From assembly GCA_028279515.1 (NCBI GenBank), contig JANQNQ010000003.1:186001-250000 (forward strand): DNA of 64,000 bases. The letters run 5' to 3'. Position numbers and translations under genes: made by a program. Under the pieces are notes generated by a model. It did no database searches. It was not told the DNA's origin and saw nothing but the letters and a program-made list of their open reading frames with translations. The DNA comes from Flavobacteriaceae bacterium. GTDB lineage: Bacteria; Bacteroidota; Bacteroidia; Flavobacteriales; Flavobacteriaceae. Shown here piece after piece: positions 41,441 through 48,548 of the stretch. The first letter of the stretch is position 1; every line of letters starts with the position of its first letter.

Positions 41441-42562
41441 ATGAAAAAGACACTATTGCTTATTGCTTCGGCACTGATGATTCTCTCGTGTTCAAATGAG
41501 AGCAAGGATGTTGAAGGATATAAGCTTACAGGTACCATCACGGGTATTGAAGACGGAAAACGAGTCACTCTTAAAAGGCCTGACGAACGAAATAGACCTG
41601 CTCCCATAGATACGGCTGTCGTGAAGGACGGAAAGTTTGTATTTGAAGGAAAAGAGACGATTCCTGAAATGCATTACCTCTTTGTAGAAGGAATCCAGGC
41701 CAGCTTACCTGTAATCATTGAAGGAGGAACCATTCAAGTGGAAGCTTATAAGGACAGCTTACGTAAGTCTAAAGTTACTGGAACACATAACAACGACATT
41801 TTCACAAAATACTTGGCTGATTTTTCGGTTTTAGGTGAAGCCTTCAGAGAGGCAAGTAACAATTTAGCAAAGGCAAGAAGAGAAAGAGATTCTGTAGCAA
41901 TGCCAGCGTTACAAGAAAAGTACATCGCCTCTCAGAACGCGATGAAAGCATTCGAAGAAGATTTTATTGCCAATACACCCGATGCATATTTAAGCGCCCT
42001 ACTGCTAGAGCGTCAGTTTTCAAGCAGAGCACAGACAGAGGAAAAAGTGCAGGAGCTATTCGACAAGTTAAGTGCTGAGGTTAAAGAAACTAAAGCTGCC
42101 AAACGTTTGGCTGAAAAGTTAGAGAGCATCAGAGCCACAGCTATCGGTGCGATTGCTCCTAATTTTACTGGGAAAGACCCTGATGGAAAAGACCTAGCCT
42201 TGAATGACGTAAAAGGAAAAGTGACCATTGTCGATTTTTGGGCCTCTTGGTGCAAACCTTGTCGCGTTGAAAATCCAAATGTGGTAAGAGTTTACAATAA
42301 GTACCATGACAAAGGACTTAATATCATTGGTGTTTCTTTAGACCGACCGGGTCAAGAAGACAAATGGAAACAAGCAATCGCTGATGACAAATTAGCATGG
42401 AACCAAGTGGCATCGTTTACCATTCCGGATCCGATCGCGCAACAATACAATGTAGTTGCGATTCCGGCTACTTTCATTTTGGATGAAAAAGGTGCCATTG
42501 TAGCAAAGAACCTAAGAGGTGATGCCTTAGAGGAAAAAGTAAAAGAACTTTTGGGAGAATAA
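41441..42562 (+). CDS. TlpA-like disulphide reductase lipoprotein with DUF4369 domain
   Basis: The lipoprotein signal is MKKTLLLIASALMILSC, with Cys17 acylated. A DUF4369 beta domain (about residues 28-130: YKLTGTITGIEDGKRVTLKR, GKFVFEGKETIPEMHYLFVE) is followed by a helical linker and a thioredoxin domain from about residue 235 (IGAIAPNFTGKDPDGKDLAL). The active-site pair is Cys271/Cys274 in DFWASWCKPCRVENPNVV, and the cis-Pro is in VVAIPATFILDEKG. It probably reduces disulphides in periplasmic proteins. Bacteroidota carry many such proteins; the partner is not shown. It has its own promoter and terminator. Confidence 0.92.
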   Translation: MKKTLLLIASALMILSCSNESKDVEGYKLTGTITGIEDGKRVTLKRPDERNRPAPIDTAVVKDGKFVFEGKETIPEMHYLFVEGIQASLPVIIEGGTIQVEAYKDSLRKSKVTGTHNNDIFTKYLADFSVLGEAFREASNNLAKARRERDSVAMPALQEKYIASQNAMKAFEEDFIANTPDAYLSALLLERQFSSRAQTEEKVQELFDKLSAEVKETKAAKRLAEKLESIRATAIGAIAPNFTGKDPDGKDLALNDVKGKVTIVDFWASWCKPCRVENPNVVRVYNKYHDKGLNIIGVSLDRPGQEDKWKQAIADDKLAWNQVASFTIPDPIAQQYNVVAIPATFILDEKGAIVAKNLRGDALEEKVKELLGE

Positions 42563-42587
42563 CTCCAGAATGTAATATTGATAGAAG

Positions 42588-42613
42588 AAAAGCCCCGTTT
42601 TGGGGCTTTTTAT
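42588..42613 (+). terminator. Rho-independent terminator of the TlpA-like gene
   Basis: AAAAGCCCC (42588-42596) pairs with GGGGCTTTT (42602-42610) around GTTTT; the stem runs into a T-rich tail. Confidence 0.9.
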
Positions 42614-42666
42614 TTTATTCAGCGTTAAGGGGTTATAAAATGATTTACTAAAACCATAATTTTTAG

Positions 42667-42697
42667 TTTGAAGAAATAGAAAACCGTACTATATTTG
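42667..42697 (+). promoter_or_regulatory. Textbook promoter of tRNA-Tyr
   Basis: TTTG (42667-42670), 19-base spacer, TATATTTG (42690-42697): an exact fit to the Bacteroidota -33/-7 consensus. The tRNA begins 26 bases downstream. Confidence 0.7.
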
Positions 42698-42723
42698 CCC
42701 CGCATTATTGGTACATAACGCAC

Positions 42724-42806
42724 GGGGAGATACTCAAGCGGCCAACGAGGACAGACTGTAAATCTGTTGGTTTTTACCTTCGCAGGTTCGAATCCTGCTC
42801 TCCCCA
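42724..42806 (+). tRNA. tRNA-Tyr (GTA anticodon)
   Basis: The 83-base sequence folds as a class II tRNA. The acceptor stem is GGGGAGA (42724-42730) with TCTCCCC (42799-42805) and discriminator A. The D arm is followed by an anticodon arm ACAGACTGTAAATCTGT with GTA at 42758-42760. A long variable arm precedes GCAGGTTCGAATCCTGC as the T arm. The anticodon and the long variable arm identify bacterial tRNA-Tyr. CCA is not encoded. The upstream promoter is a textbook match, and a hairpin follows shortly after the 3' end. Confidence 0.97.
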
Positions 42807-42810
42807 CAAA

Positions 42811-42873
42811 AAAATCCCTGAGAGTTTTCGTCAAAAATTCATTTTTGTAAGGAAACGAATCAGGGATTTTTTA
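42811..42873 (+). terminator. Large stem-loop after tRNA-Tyr
   Basis: AAAATCCCTGA (42811-42821) pairs with TCAGGGATTTT (42860-42870) followed by TT. The 38-base loop is long for an intrinsic terminator, but the T-run after the stem supports termination. Confidence 0.5.
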
Positions 42874-42951
42874 TTCTGATTCCTCCAAAAGGAAGCACGA
42901 GCAAAGCGAGTGAATCCTTTTGAAGAGGGGGATCAGAATGTATAGGTCTTC
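42873..42951. repeat. REP-like hairpin repeat, copy 1
   Basis: The 71-base unit 42881-42951 recurs at 43010-43080 with 4 mismatches. Here it is bounded by ATTCTGAT (42873-42880) and its complement ATCAGAAT (42932-42939), so the whole folds into one long imperfect hairpin, with AAAAGGA/TCCTTTT inside. The minus strand has an open frame over both copies, but its peptide repeats only because the DNA does. Confidence 0.7.
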
Positions 42952-43009
42952 GCATTCCAATGCTTGCACTGCAAACTCACAATAAAATAAACTGGAATCT
43001 TTCTCTGGT

Positions 43010-43080
43010 TCCTCCAAAAGGAAGTACGAGCAAAGTGAGTGAATCCTTTTGAAGAGGGGGATCAGAATGCATAGCTCTTC
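43010..43080. repeat. REP-like hairpin repeat, copy 2
   Basis: Same 71-base unit as 42881-42951, with differences at unit positions 16, 27, 61 and 66. The outer stem is weaker than in copy 1. The two copies are separated by 58 bases of unrelated sequence. Both lie between tRNA-Tyr and the rhomboid gene. Confidence 0.7.
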
Positions 43081-43151
43081 TCTGATTTTCAATGCTTAAA
43101 TGAATTAATGTTTTAATCTAGTAATGTAACAATGTGGGTATTGGGTATTGA

Positions 43152-43219
43152 ATGCTGGATGCTGGATGCTGGATGCTGGATGCTGGATGCTGGATGGTGG
43201 ATGCTGGATGGTGGATGCC
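43152..43219. repeat. Heptamer tandem repeat (ATGCTGG)n
   Basis: Nine consecutive 7-base units run from 43152 to 43214: seven ATGCTGG and two ATGGTGG (units 7 and 9), plus a partial unit. This is a minisatellite-like tract in non-coding DNA and a likely site of length variation between strains. Confidence 0.9.
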
Positions 43220-43229
43220 TAAAGATATC

Positions 43230-43347
43230 ACTTTACACTTTGTACTTTACACTTTGTACTTTACAATGCCTTAATGAATTAATGTAGTAATGTAACAATG
43301 CTGGAGGCTTAAAGGTATTACTTTGTACTTTGTACTTTGTACTTTGT
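43230..43347. repeat. ACTTTGT/ACTTTAC tandem repeats flanking a duplicated spacer
   Basis: From 43230 the 14-base unit ACTTTACACTTTGT occurs twice, followed by ACTTTAC. From 43320 the heptamer ACTTTGT occurs four times to 43347. Between them 43266-43303 repeats, with changes, the sequence near 43096-43133 (TGAATTAATG ... TAGTAATGTAACAATG). The spacer is thus built of short duplications. Confidence 0.85.
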
Positions 43348-43369
43348 ACTCAATACTAACATCTCACAT

Positions 43370-44017
43370 CTAGATTTTCCCTGTTCTCTCAAGGATAAAT
43401 AAGATGATGATTGGCACTGCCAACAAAGCCACCATTAGCGGCTCGGTTTGCAAAAGGCTTGGACGTAATAGCAGTGTAAGCACATATCCGCCAATAGCAC
43501 CACCAAAGTGAGCAGCATGACCAATGTTCCCTACCCTATTCTTCATCCCATAGATAGAATACAATAGATAGCCAATTCCAAACACATAAGCAGGAATCGG
43601 AATGGGAACAAAGAACATGAACAAACTCATAGACGGATTCAAAAGTATCGCAGCATATAAAACGCCTGTCACCGCACCACTTGCACCTACGGCACTATAG
43701 TGATACTCATTCTTATGAAAAGCCATGGATAGAAAACTTCCGAAGAGAAGGCTGCCTATGTATATCAATAAAAACTTACCGTTTCCAAAACGTCTGATGA
43801 CCTCTTCCGCGAAGAAAAACAAGGTCAACATATTGAACAAAAGGTGTGTGGTGTCTACATGTAAAAACCCAGAAGTTAGCATTCGTACATGTTCACCACG
43901 ACGAATAGCACCTACTTGAAACTTGTAGCGCTCAAAAAAAGAATAATCCCCAAAACCTTTGAAAGAAACTAGTACATTCGCCAGAATTATGGCAAGGGTC
44001 ACTGCACTTAAATTCAT
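43370..44017 (-). CDS. Rhomboid family intramembrane serine protease
   Basis: Six hydrophobic segments are present. The oxyanion Asn is in THLLFNMLTLFFFAEEVIRR (Asn62), the nucleophile is Ser113 in AVGASGAVTGVLYAAI, and the general base is the His in GHAAHFGGAIGGYVL (His170). It would cut single-span membrane proteins within the bilayer. At 215 residues it is a minimal six-helix form without a cytoplasmic domain. The substrate is unknown. It is divergent from the acyltransferase gene; both start near a perfect 18-base palindrome that carries a -7 box on each strand. Downstream lies the repeat-rich spacer. Confidence 0.92.
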   Translation of the reverse strand: MNLSAVTLAIILANVLVSFKGFGDYSFFERYKFQVGAIRRGEHVRMLTSGFLHVDTTHLLFNMLTLFFFAEEVIRRFGNGKFLLIYIGSLLFGSFLSMAFHKNEYHYSAVGASGAVTGVLYAAILLNPSMSLFMFFVPIPIPAYVFGIGYLLYSIYGMKNRVGNIGHAAHFGGAIGGYVLTLLLRPSLLQTEPLMVALLAVPIIILFILERTGKI

Positions 44018-44040
44018 CTTAATTTATATATGTTAAGAAC

Positions 44041-44058
44041 CAAATATAGCTATATTTG
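44041..44058. promoter_or_regulatory. Palindromic bidirectional promoter core
   Basis: CAAATATAGCTATATTTG is a perfect 18-base palindrome containing TATATTTG (TAnnTTTG) on each strand: 44051-44058 for the acyltransferase (ATG at 44076) and 44048-44041 for the rhomboid (ATG at 44017). Polymerases cannot occupy both at once, so the two genes may be expressed in competition. Confidence 0.6.
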
Positions 44059-44075
44059 CCCAAACAAAATTGTGA

Positions 44076-44981
44076 ATGCAGCTATTAGTTTTCATTGTAG
44101 TTTACCCATTTTTATGGTTGGTATCTTTACTTCCGTTTAAGCTTCTCTACCTGGTATCTGACTTTTTGTATTTTATCATTTATCGCCTTGTTGGTTATCG
44201 AAAAAAAGTGGTTCGCGAGAATCTAAAATTAGTTTTCCCAGAGAAACCGCAAGAAGAATTGCGTCGCATAGAAAAGACGTTCTACAGCCACATGTGCGAT
44301 ATGTTTCTGGAGATGATCAAGACCATGAACATTTCAGACGAACAACTTCAAAAACGTTTTACCTATACTAATGTAGAAGTACTTCATGAACTCGAAGCTC
44401 AAAACAAGAGCATCATGTTAATGTTTCCGCATTATGCTAGCTGGGAATGGGTCATTTCTTTAGACAAGCACATCCAGTCAAAAGGATATGGTATTTACAA
44501 ACCCGTTGACAACAAATACTTTGATCGATTAGTGCGTAACATACGCGGAAAATTTGGCACCACTCTGCTCGCCACAAGAAATACGGTTGAAACGGTTGAG
44601 CAAAATAAACTAAAAGGTCAATTGAGCATGTACGGAATTCTAAGTGATCAGAATCCCATACGTAACAAAGCGCATCATTGGTGCACATTCATGGGTATCA
44701 TGGTACCTGTGCATACCGGAGCCGAGTTACTCTGCAAACGATTAAAACTTCCTGCTGTCTATCTCAAGGTAGAAAAATTAAAACGCGGACATTATCAAGG
44801 CACCTTCAAAGTGCTATCGGAAGCCCCTTCTACTTTTAAAAACTATGATTTGACCGAGCTATTTTTGAGTGAAGTAGAAAAACAAGTGTACGAAACACCC
44901 GAGTATTATTTTTGGACGCACAAACGTTGGAAACATCGCAACCGGGTTCCCGAAGAATACCTTACGGACGCTAAAGCGTAA
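44076..44981 (+). CDS. LpxL/HtrB-like lipid A acyltransferase
   Basis: An N-terminal membrane helix (VFIVVYPFLWLVSLLPFKLL, then YLVSDFLYFIIYRLVGYRKK) is followed by VRENLKLVFPEKPQEELRR, a family signature. The catalytic HX4E motif appears in MFPHYASWEWVISLDKHIQ, and SDQNPIRNKAHHWCTFMG and WTHKRWKHRN come later. It transfers an acyl chain to lipid A or a similar acceptor at the inner membrane. Bacteroidota have one such enzyme in place of LpxL/LpxM. Its 3' end overlaps the convergent PLP-enzyme gene by 11 bases. The promoter is shared with the rhomboid gene. Confidence 0.88.
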   Translation: MQLLVFIVVYPFLWLVSLLPFKLLYLVSDFLYFIIYRLVGYRKKVVRENLKLVFPEKPQEELRRIEKTFYSHMCDMFLEMIKTMNISDEQLQKRFTYTNVEVLHELEAQNKSIMLMFPHYASWEWVISLDKHIQSKGYGIYKPVDNKYFDRLVRNIRGKFGTTLLATRNTVETVEQNKLKGQLSMYGILSDQNPIRNKAHHWCTFMGIMVPVHTGAELLCKRLKLPAVYLKVEKLKRGHYQGTFKVLSEAPSTFKNYDLTELFLSEVEKQVYETPEYYFWTHKRWKHRNRVPEEYLTDAKA

Positions 44982-46467
44982 ACCAATCCTTCATCTGCTC
45001 CGTATTTTCACAAACAAACGATTTATGCTCAAATTCGTTGTTGCATGCATTGTACTCGTAGTCTTTTGACCAAGACTCATGATTATTGGCCAATGCCTTT
45101 ATGCTATCGCACACAAAGTGTATCTCTTCATTGGTGATAGTAGGGTGAATTGACATTCTAATCCAGCCAGGCTTGCGCAACAGGTCACCAATATCAATTT
45201 GGTCTACAATGCTTTTTGAAGTCTCTTGGTCCACGTGTAAAAGATAATGGCCGTAGGTACCAGCACAACTACACCCTCCCCTAGTCTGAATGCCGAAACG
45301 ATCGTTCAATAACTTAACGCCCAAATTGTAATGTAAATCATCGATATAAAAAGAGATCACACCCAATCGGTCTTGCTGCTTCGGTGCTAGAATATGCAAA
45401 TTCTCTATCGGAAGTAAGGCTGAAAAAACCTTCTCAGTGATTTCATGCTCGCGTGCAACAATATTATCAATCCCCATTTGCTCTTTAAGCTTGATGGCCA
45501 AGGCCGTCTTTATGGTTTGTAAAAATCCAGGCGTACCACCATCTTCGCGGTCTTCGATATCATCGATGTATTTATGTTCTCCCCAAGGATTTGTCCAACT
45601 AACTGTTCCGCCGCCCGGACAGTCGGGAATCATATTGTGATACAATTTCTTATTGAAAAGCAGCACGCCCGAAGTTCCAGGGCCACCAAGGAATTTATGC
45701 GGAGAAAAGAAGATCGCATCCAAGCTTTCTTTTTCATCTTTAGGATGCATATCAATCTTAACATAGGGCGCTGAGCAAGCAAAGTCAACAAAACAGACAC
45801 CGCCATTCTCATGCATCAACTTGGCTACTTTATGATACGGCGTTTGAATGCCCGTTACATTGCTACATGCGGTAATCGATGCTATCTTTAACGGATGGTC
45901 TTTATATTCTTCAAGTAAAGCTTTAAAATTCTCAAGACAAAAAACACCGTAATCATTGGCAGGAACAACGACCACCTTTGCCATGGTCTCCAACCAGGAC
46001 GTTTGGTTCGAGTGGTGTTCCATATGACTCACAAAGACTATGGGTCTTATGGCATCAGGGATATCCGTATAGGCGCGCAAATTTTCAGGAACTTTAAGTC
46101 CAAGAATACGTTGAAACTTATTGATAACCCCAGTCATGCCGGTGCCAGCAACGATAAGAATATCGTCTTCATTACTGTTGACATGCTTTTTAATGATGTT
46201 CTTGGCTTCCTGATACGCTTGAGTCATCGTTGTGCCAGACACAGTAGTTTCGGTGTGGGTGTTGGCAACAAAAGGGCCAAAATCGTGCAACATCTTTTCC
46301 TCTATCGGCCGATACAAACGGCCAGAGGCTGTCCAGTCGGTATAGACGATGCGTCGCTTTCCATATGGAGAAACAAACTCTTGGTCAATACCAATGATAT
46401 GGTCACGAAACTTCGAAAAGTACAATTCGAGATTCGTACTCTTTATTTCGGAATAAGGGGTTCCCAT
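44971..46467 (-). CDS. Class V aminotransferase-fold PLP enzyme (cysteine desulfurase-like)
   Basis: Of the 498 residues, the PLP-binding Lys is in AIFFSPHKFLGGPGTSGVLL, with HMEHHSNQTSWLE and ACSNVTGIQTPYHKVAKLMH as the upstream cofactor contacts. A Cys-containing loop (RGGCSCAGTYGHYLL) resembles the active-site loop of NifS/SufS-type desulfurases. The N-terminal ~60 residues (VYTDWTASGRLYRPIEEKML) fit the class V pattern. The product could be sulphur or another amine reaction; family members in Bacteroidota are annotated simply as aminotransferase class V. It lies 29 bases after glmM on the same strand and is probably co-transcribed. Confidence 0.85.
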   Translation of the reverse strand: MGTPYSEIKSTNLELYFSKFRDHIIGIDQEFVSPYGKRRIVYTDWTASGRLYRPIEEKMLHDFGPFVANTHTETTVSGTTMTQAYQEAKNIIKKHVNSNEDDILIVAGTGMTGVINKFQRILGLKVPENLRAYTDIPDAIRPIVFVSHMEHHSNQTSWLETMAKVVVVPANDYGVFCLENFKALLEEYKDHPLKIASITACSNVTGIQTPYHKVAKLMHENGGVCFVDFACSAPYVKIDMHPKDEKESLDAIFFSPHKFLGGPGTSGVLLFNKKLYHNMIPDCPGGGTVSWTNPWGEHKYIDDIEDREDGGTPGFLQTIKTALAIKLKEQMGIDNIVAREHEITEKVFSALLPIENLHILAPKQQDRLGVISFYIDDLHYNLGVKLLNDRFGIQTRGGCSCAGTYGHYLLHVDQETSKSIVDQIDIGDLLRKPGWIRMSIHPTITNEEIHFVCDSIKALANNHESWSKDYEYNACNNEFEHKSFVCENTEQMKDWFTL

Positions 46468-46496
46468 TTTGGCAATTGTACGTTGCCACTAAAGTA

Positions 46497-47891
46497 CTAA
46501 ATGTTAGCAATTTCTTTGATCTCTCCCATTATTTTTTTGGCAAGATCATCGGCAGATGCCTGACTTTTTGCTTCCGTATAAATTCGAATAATAGGCTCTG
46601 TATTTGACTTTCGCAAGTGCACCCAGTTTTCAGCAAAATCGATCTTTACACCGTCGATCGTAGTAATATCTTCGTTCTCATATTTTTCCTCCATTGCTTT
46701 TAAAACTGCATCAACATCCAATTCTGGAGTCAGTTGAATCTTTTGCTTGCTCATGAAATAGCTAGGGTAGCTATCTCTCAATTCTTTCACCGTACCACCG
46801 ATATCAGCTAAATAGGTTAAGAATAAAGCGACACCAACTAGCGCATCTCTTCCGTAGTGCAATTCTGGGTAGATGATTCCACCGTTTCCTTCACCACCGA
46901 TTATGGCATTGTTCTTCTTCATTAACTCAACAACATTCACCTCACCTACCGCACTGGCTTCGTAAGTGCCGCCGTGCTTTTCAGTGATATCTTTTAGCGC
47001 TCTAGTAGATGACATGTTAGATACCGTATTTCCTGGTGTGCGACTTAATACATAGTCAGCACAAGCAACAAGTGTGTATTCTTCGCCAAACATTTCACCA
47101 TCATTACTAATAAAGGCCAAACGGTCTACGTCTGGATCCACAACCACACCAAAATCAGCGCGTTCTTTGACCACTAATTCACAGATATCTGTCAAATGCT
47201 CCTTTAACGGTTCTGGATTATGCGGAAACTCTCCGTTGGGTTCGCAATACAATTTGACTACATCTACGCCAAGACGCTCTAACAACAACGGGATCGCTAT
47301 TCCTCCAGAAGAATTCACTCCATCAACAACTACTTTGAAATTGGCCTTTTCAATAGCCTTAGCGTCTACGAGCGGAAGCGCTAGGATCTCATCGATATGC
47401 AGGTCTATGTACGCTTGATTTATTGTCACTTTCCCTAAGTCATCAACTTCGGCAAAATCAAAAGATTCGGCTTCGGCGATTTCCAAGATTTTCGTACCAT
47501 CTGCTCCGCTTATGAACTCCCCTTTGTGGTTAAGTAGTTTTAAGGCATTCCATTGTTTTGGATTGTGACTCGCCGTGAGAATGATTCCTCCTTCTGCATG
47601 CTCTAGCGGAACCGCTACCTCAACGGTTGGTGTAGTAGATAATCCTAGGTCAACCACATGAAAACCTAATCCTACAAGTGTATTCACTACCAATTCCTGA
47701 ATCATCGGACCAGAGATTCGTGCATCTCTTCCAATCACAACTTTTAACTGTCCGTCGCGATGCTTATACTCTTCCTTAAGCCATGTCCCATATGCGGCAG
47801 CAAACTTTACCGCATCGATCGGCGTTAAATTATCACCGACATTTCCTCCAATGGTTCCTCTGATTCCTGAAATTGATTTTATTAAGGTCAT
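46497..47891 (-). CDS. glmM: Phosphoglucosamine mutase
   Basis: The start LIKSISGIRGTIGGNVGDNL is the family N-terminus; the phosphoserine loop is GGIILTASHNPKQWNALKLL; the metal loop is DFGVVVDPDVDRLAFIS; IIGGEGNGGIIYPE is the sugar-binding loop; and RKSNTEPIIRIYTEAKS is the phosphate site. The enzyme converts glucosamine 6-phosphate to the 1-phosphate for UDP-GlcNAc, which feeds cell wall and lipopolysaccharide. Length 464 is normal. A phosphomannomutase role is possible because the motifs are shared. A -7 box lies at 47909-47916. Confidence 0.88.
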   Translation of the reverse strand: MTLIKSISGIRGTIGGNVGDNLTPIDAVKFAAAYGTWLKEEYKHRDGQLKVVIGRDARISGPMIQELVVNTLVGLGFHVVDLGLSTTPTVEVAVPLEHAEGGIILTASHNPKQWNALKLLNHKGEFISGADGTKILEIAEAESFDFAEVDDLGKVTINQAYIDLHIDEILALPLVDAKAIEKANFKVVVDGVNSSGGIAIPLLLERLGVDVVKLYCEPNGEFPHNPEPLKEHLTDICELVVKERADFGVVVDPDVDRLAFISNDGEMFGEEYTLVACADYVLSRTPGNTVSNMSSTRALKDITEKHGGTYEASAVGEVNVVELMKKNNAIIGGEGNGGIIYPELHYGRDALVGVALFLTYLADIGGTVKELRDSYPSYFMSKQKIQLTPELDVDAVLKAMEEKYENEDITTIDGVKIDFAENWVHLRKSNTEPIIRIYTEAKSQASADDLAKKIMGEIKEIANI

Positions 47892-47908
47892 CTATTTTCG
47901 ATTTTTGG

Positions 47909-47916
47909 CAAATATA
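47909..47916 (-). promoter_or_regulatory. -7 box of glmM
   Basis: TATATTTG on the minus strand (47916-47909) matches TAnnTTTG and lies 17 bases before the ATG at 47891. Confidence 0.5.
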
Positions 47917-47963
47917 CAATTCCAAAAGCGTAAATCTTTGTTATGAATTTGTAAATTTAGCTG

Positions 47964-48548
47964 ATGAATTTTCTTGCTCATATCTACTTATCAGGAGACA
48001 ATGACCAGATCACTATCGGCAACTTCATCGCTGATAGTGTGCGAGGAAAGCAATACAAGAAATTTCCAGAAGGCATACAGAAAGGTATTTTACTACATCG
48101 TGCCATTGACACCTACACAGATGCTCATCCAACGGTTAGAATGAGCACCAAGCGTTTGCACAAGAGATACGGCCATTATAGCGGTGTGATCGTAGACATT
48201 CTATATGACCACTTTTTAGCAAAGAATTGGAGCGACTATTGCGAAACGCCCTTAGCCGATTATGTAGATGATTTCTATGACCTTTTAGAAGATAACTTCA
48301 ACATCTTACCAGAGCGTGTGCAACGCATGATGCCCTATATGATCTCGGGCAACTGGTTGTTGAGCTATGCGACCATTGAAGGCATTTCTAAGGTCTTGCA
48401 GGGCATGAATCGAAGAACACAAAATCGTTCAAAAATGAACAATGCCGTCATTGAGTTAGAAGAATTCTATATGGAGTTCGAAACTGAGTTCACCTCGTTC
48501 TTTGCTGAACTAATTGACTATACAAAACAAAAACTAGCTTCTTTATGA
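47964..48548 (+). CDS. Acyl carrier protein phosphodiesterase-like (DUF479)
   Basis: MNFLAHIYLSGDNDQITIGN, FIADSVRGKQY and ILLHRAIDTYTDAHPTVRMS are the AcpH hallmark residues, with HRAID and D near the N-terminus as metal ligands of an HD-like helical fold; VIVDILYDHFLAKNWSDYCE is the second conserved block. The E. coli enzyme removes the 4'-phosphopantetheine arm from holo-ACP. Length 194 is standard. It overlaps the following gamma-glutamyltransferase gene by ATGA, so the two are translationally coupled; no functional link is obvious. Confidence 0.9.
   Translation: MNFLAHIYLSGDNDQITIGNFIADSVRGKQYKKFPEGIQKGILLHRAIDTYTDAHPTVRMSTKRLHKRYGHYSGVIVDILYDHFLAKNWSDYCETPLADYVDDFYDLLEDNFNILPERVQRMMPYMISGNWLLSYATIEGISKVLQGMNRRTQNRSKMNNAVIELEEFYMEFETEFTSFFAELIDYTKQKLASL

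Noticed and set aside
42871-43092. 73-residue minus-strand frame with an internal peptide repeat
   Set aside because: The repeat comes from the duplicated REP-like hairpin DNA; no start context, and the region is structured non-coding sequence.
43152-43347. Tandem repeats as a CRISPR array
   Set aside because: Units are contiguous 7-mers with no spacers and there are no cas genes.
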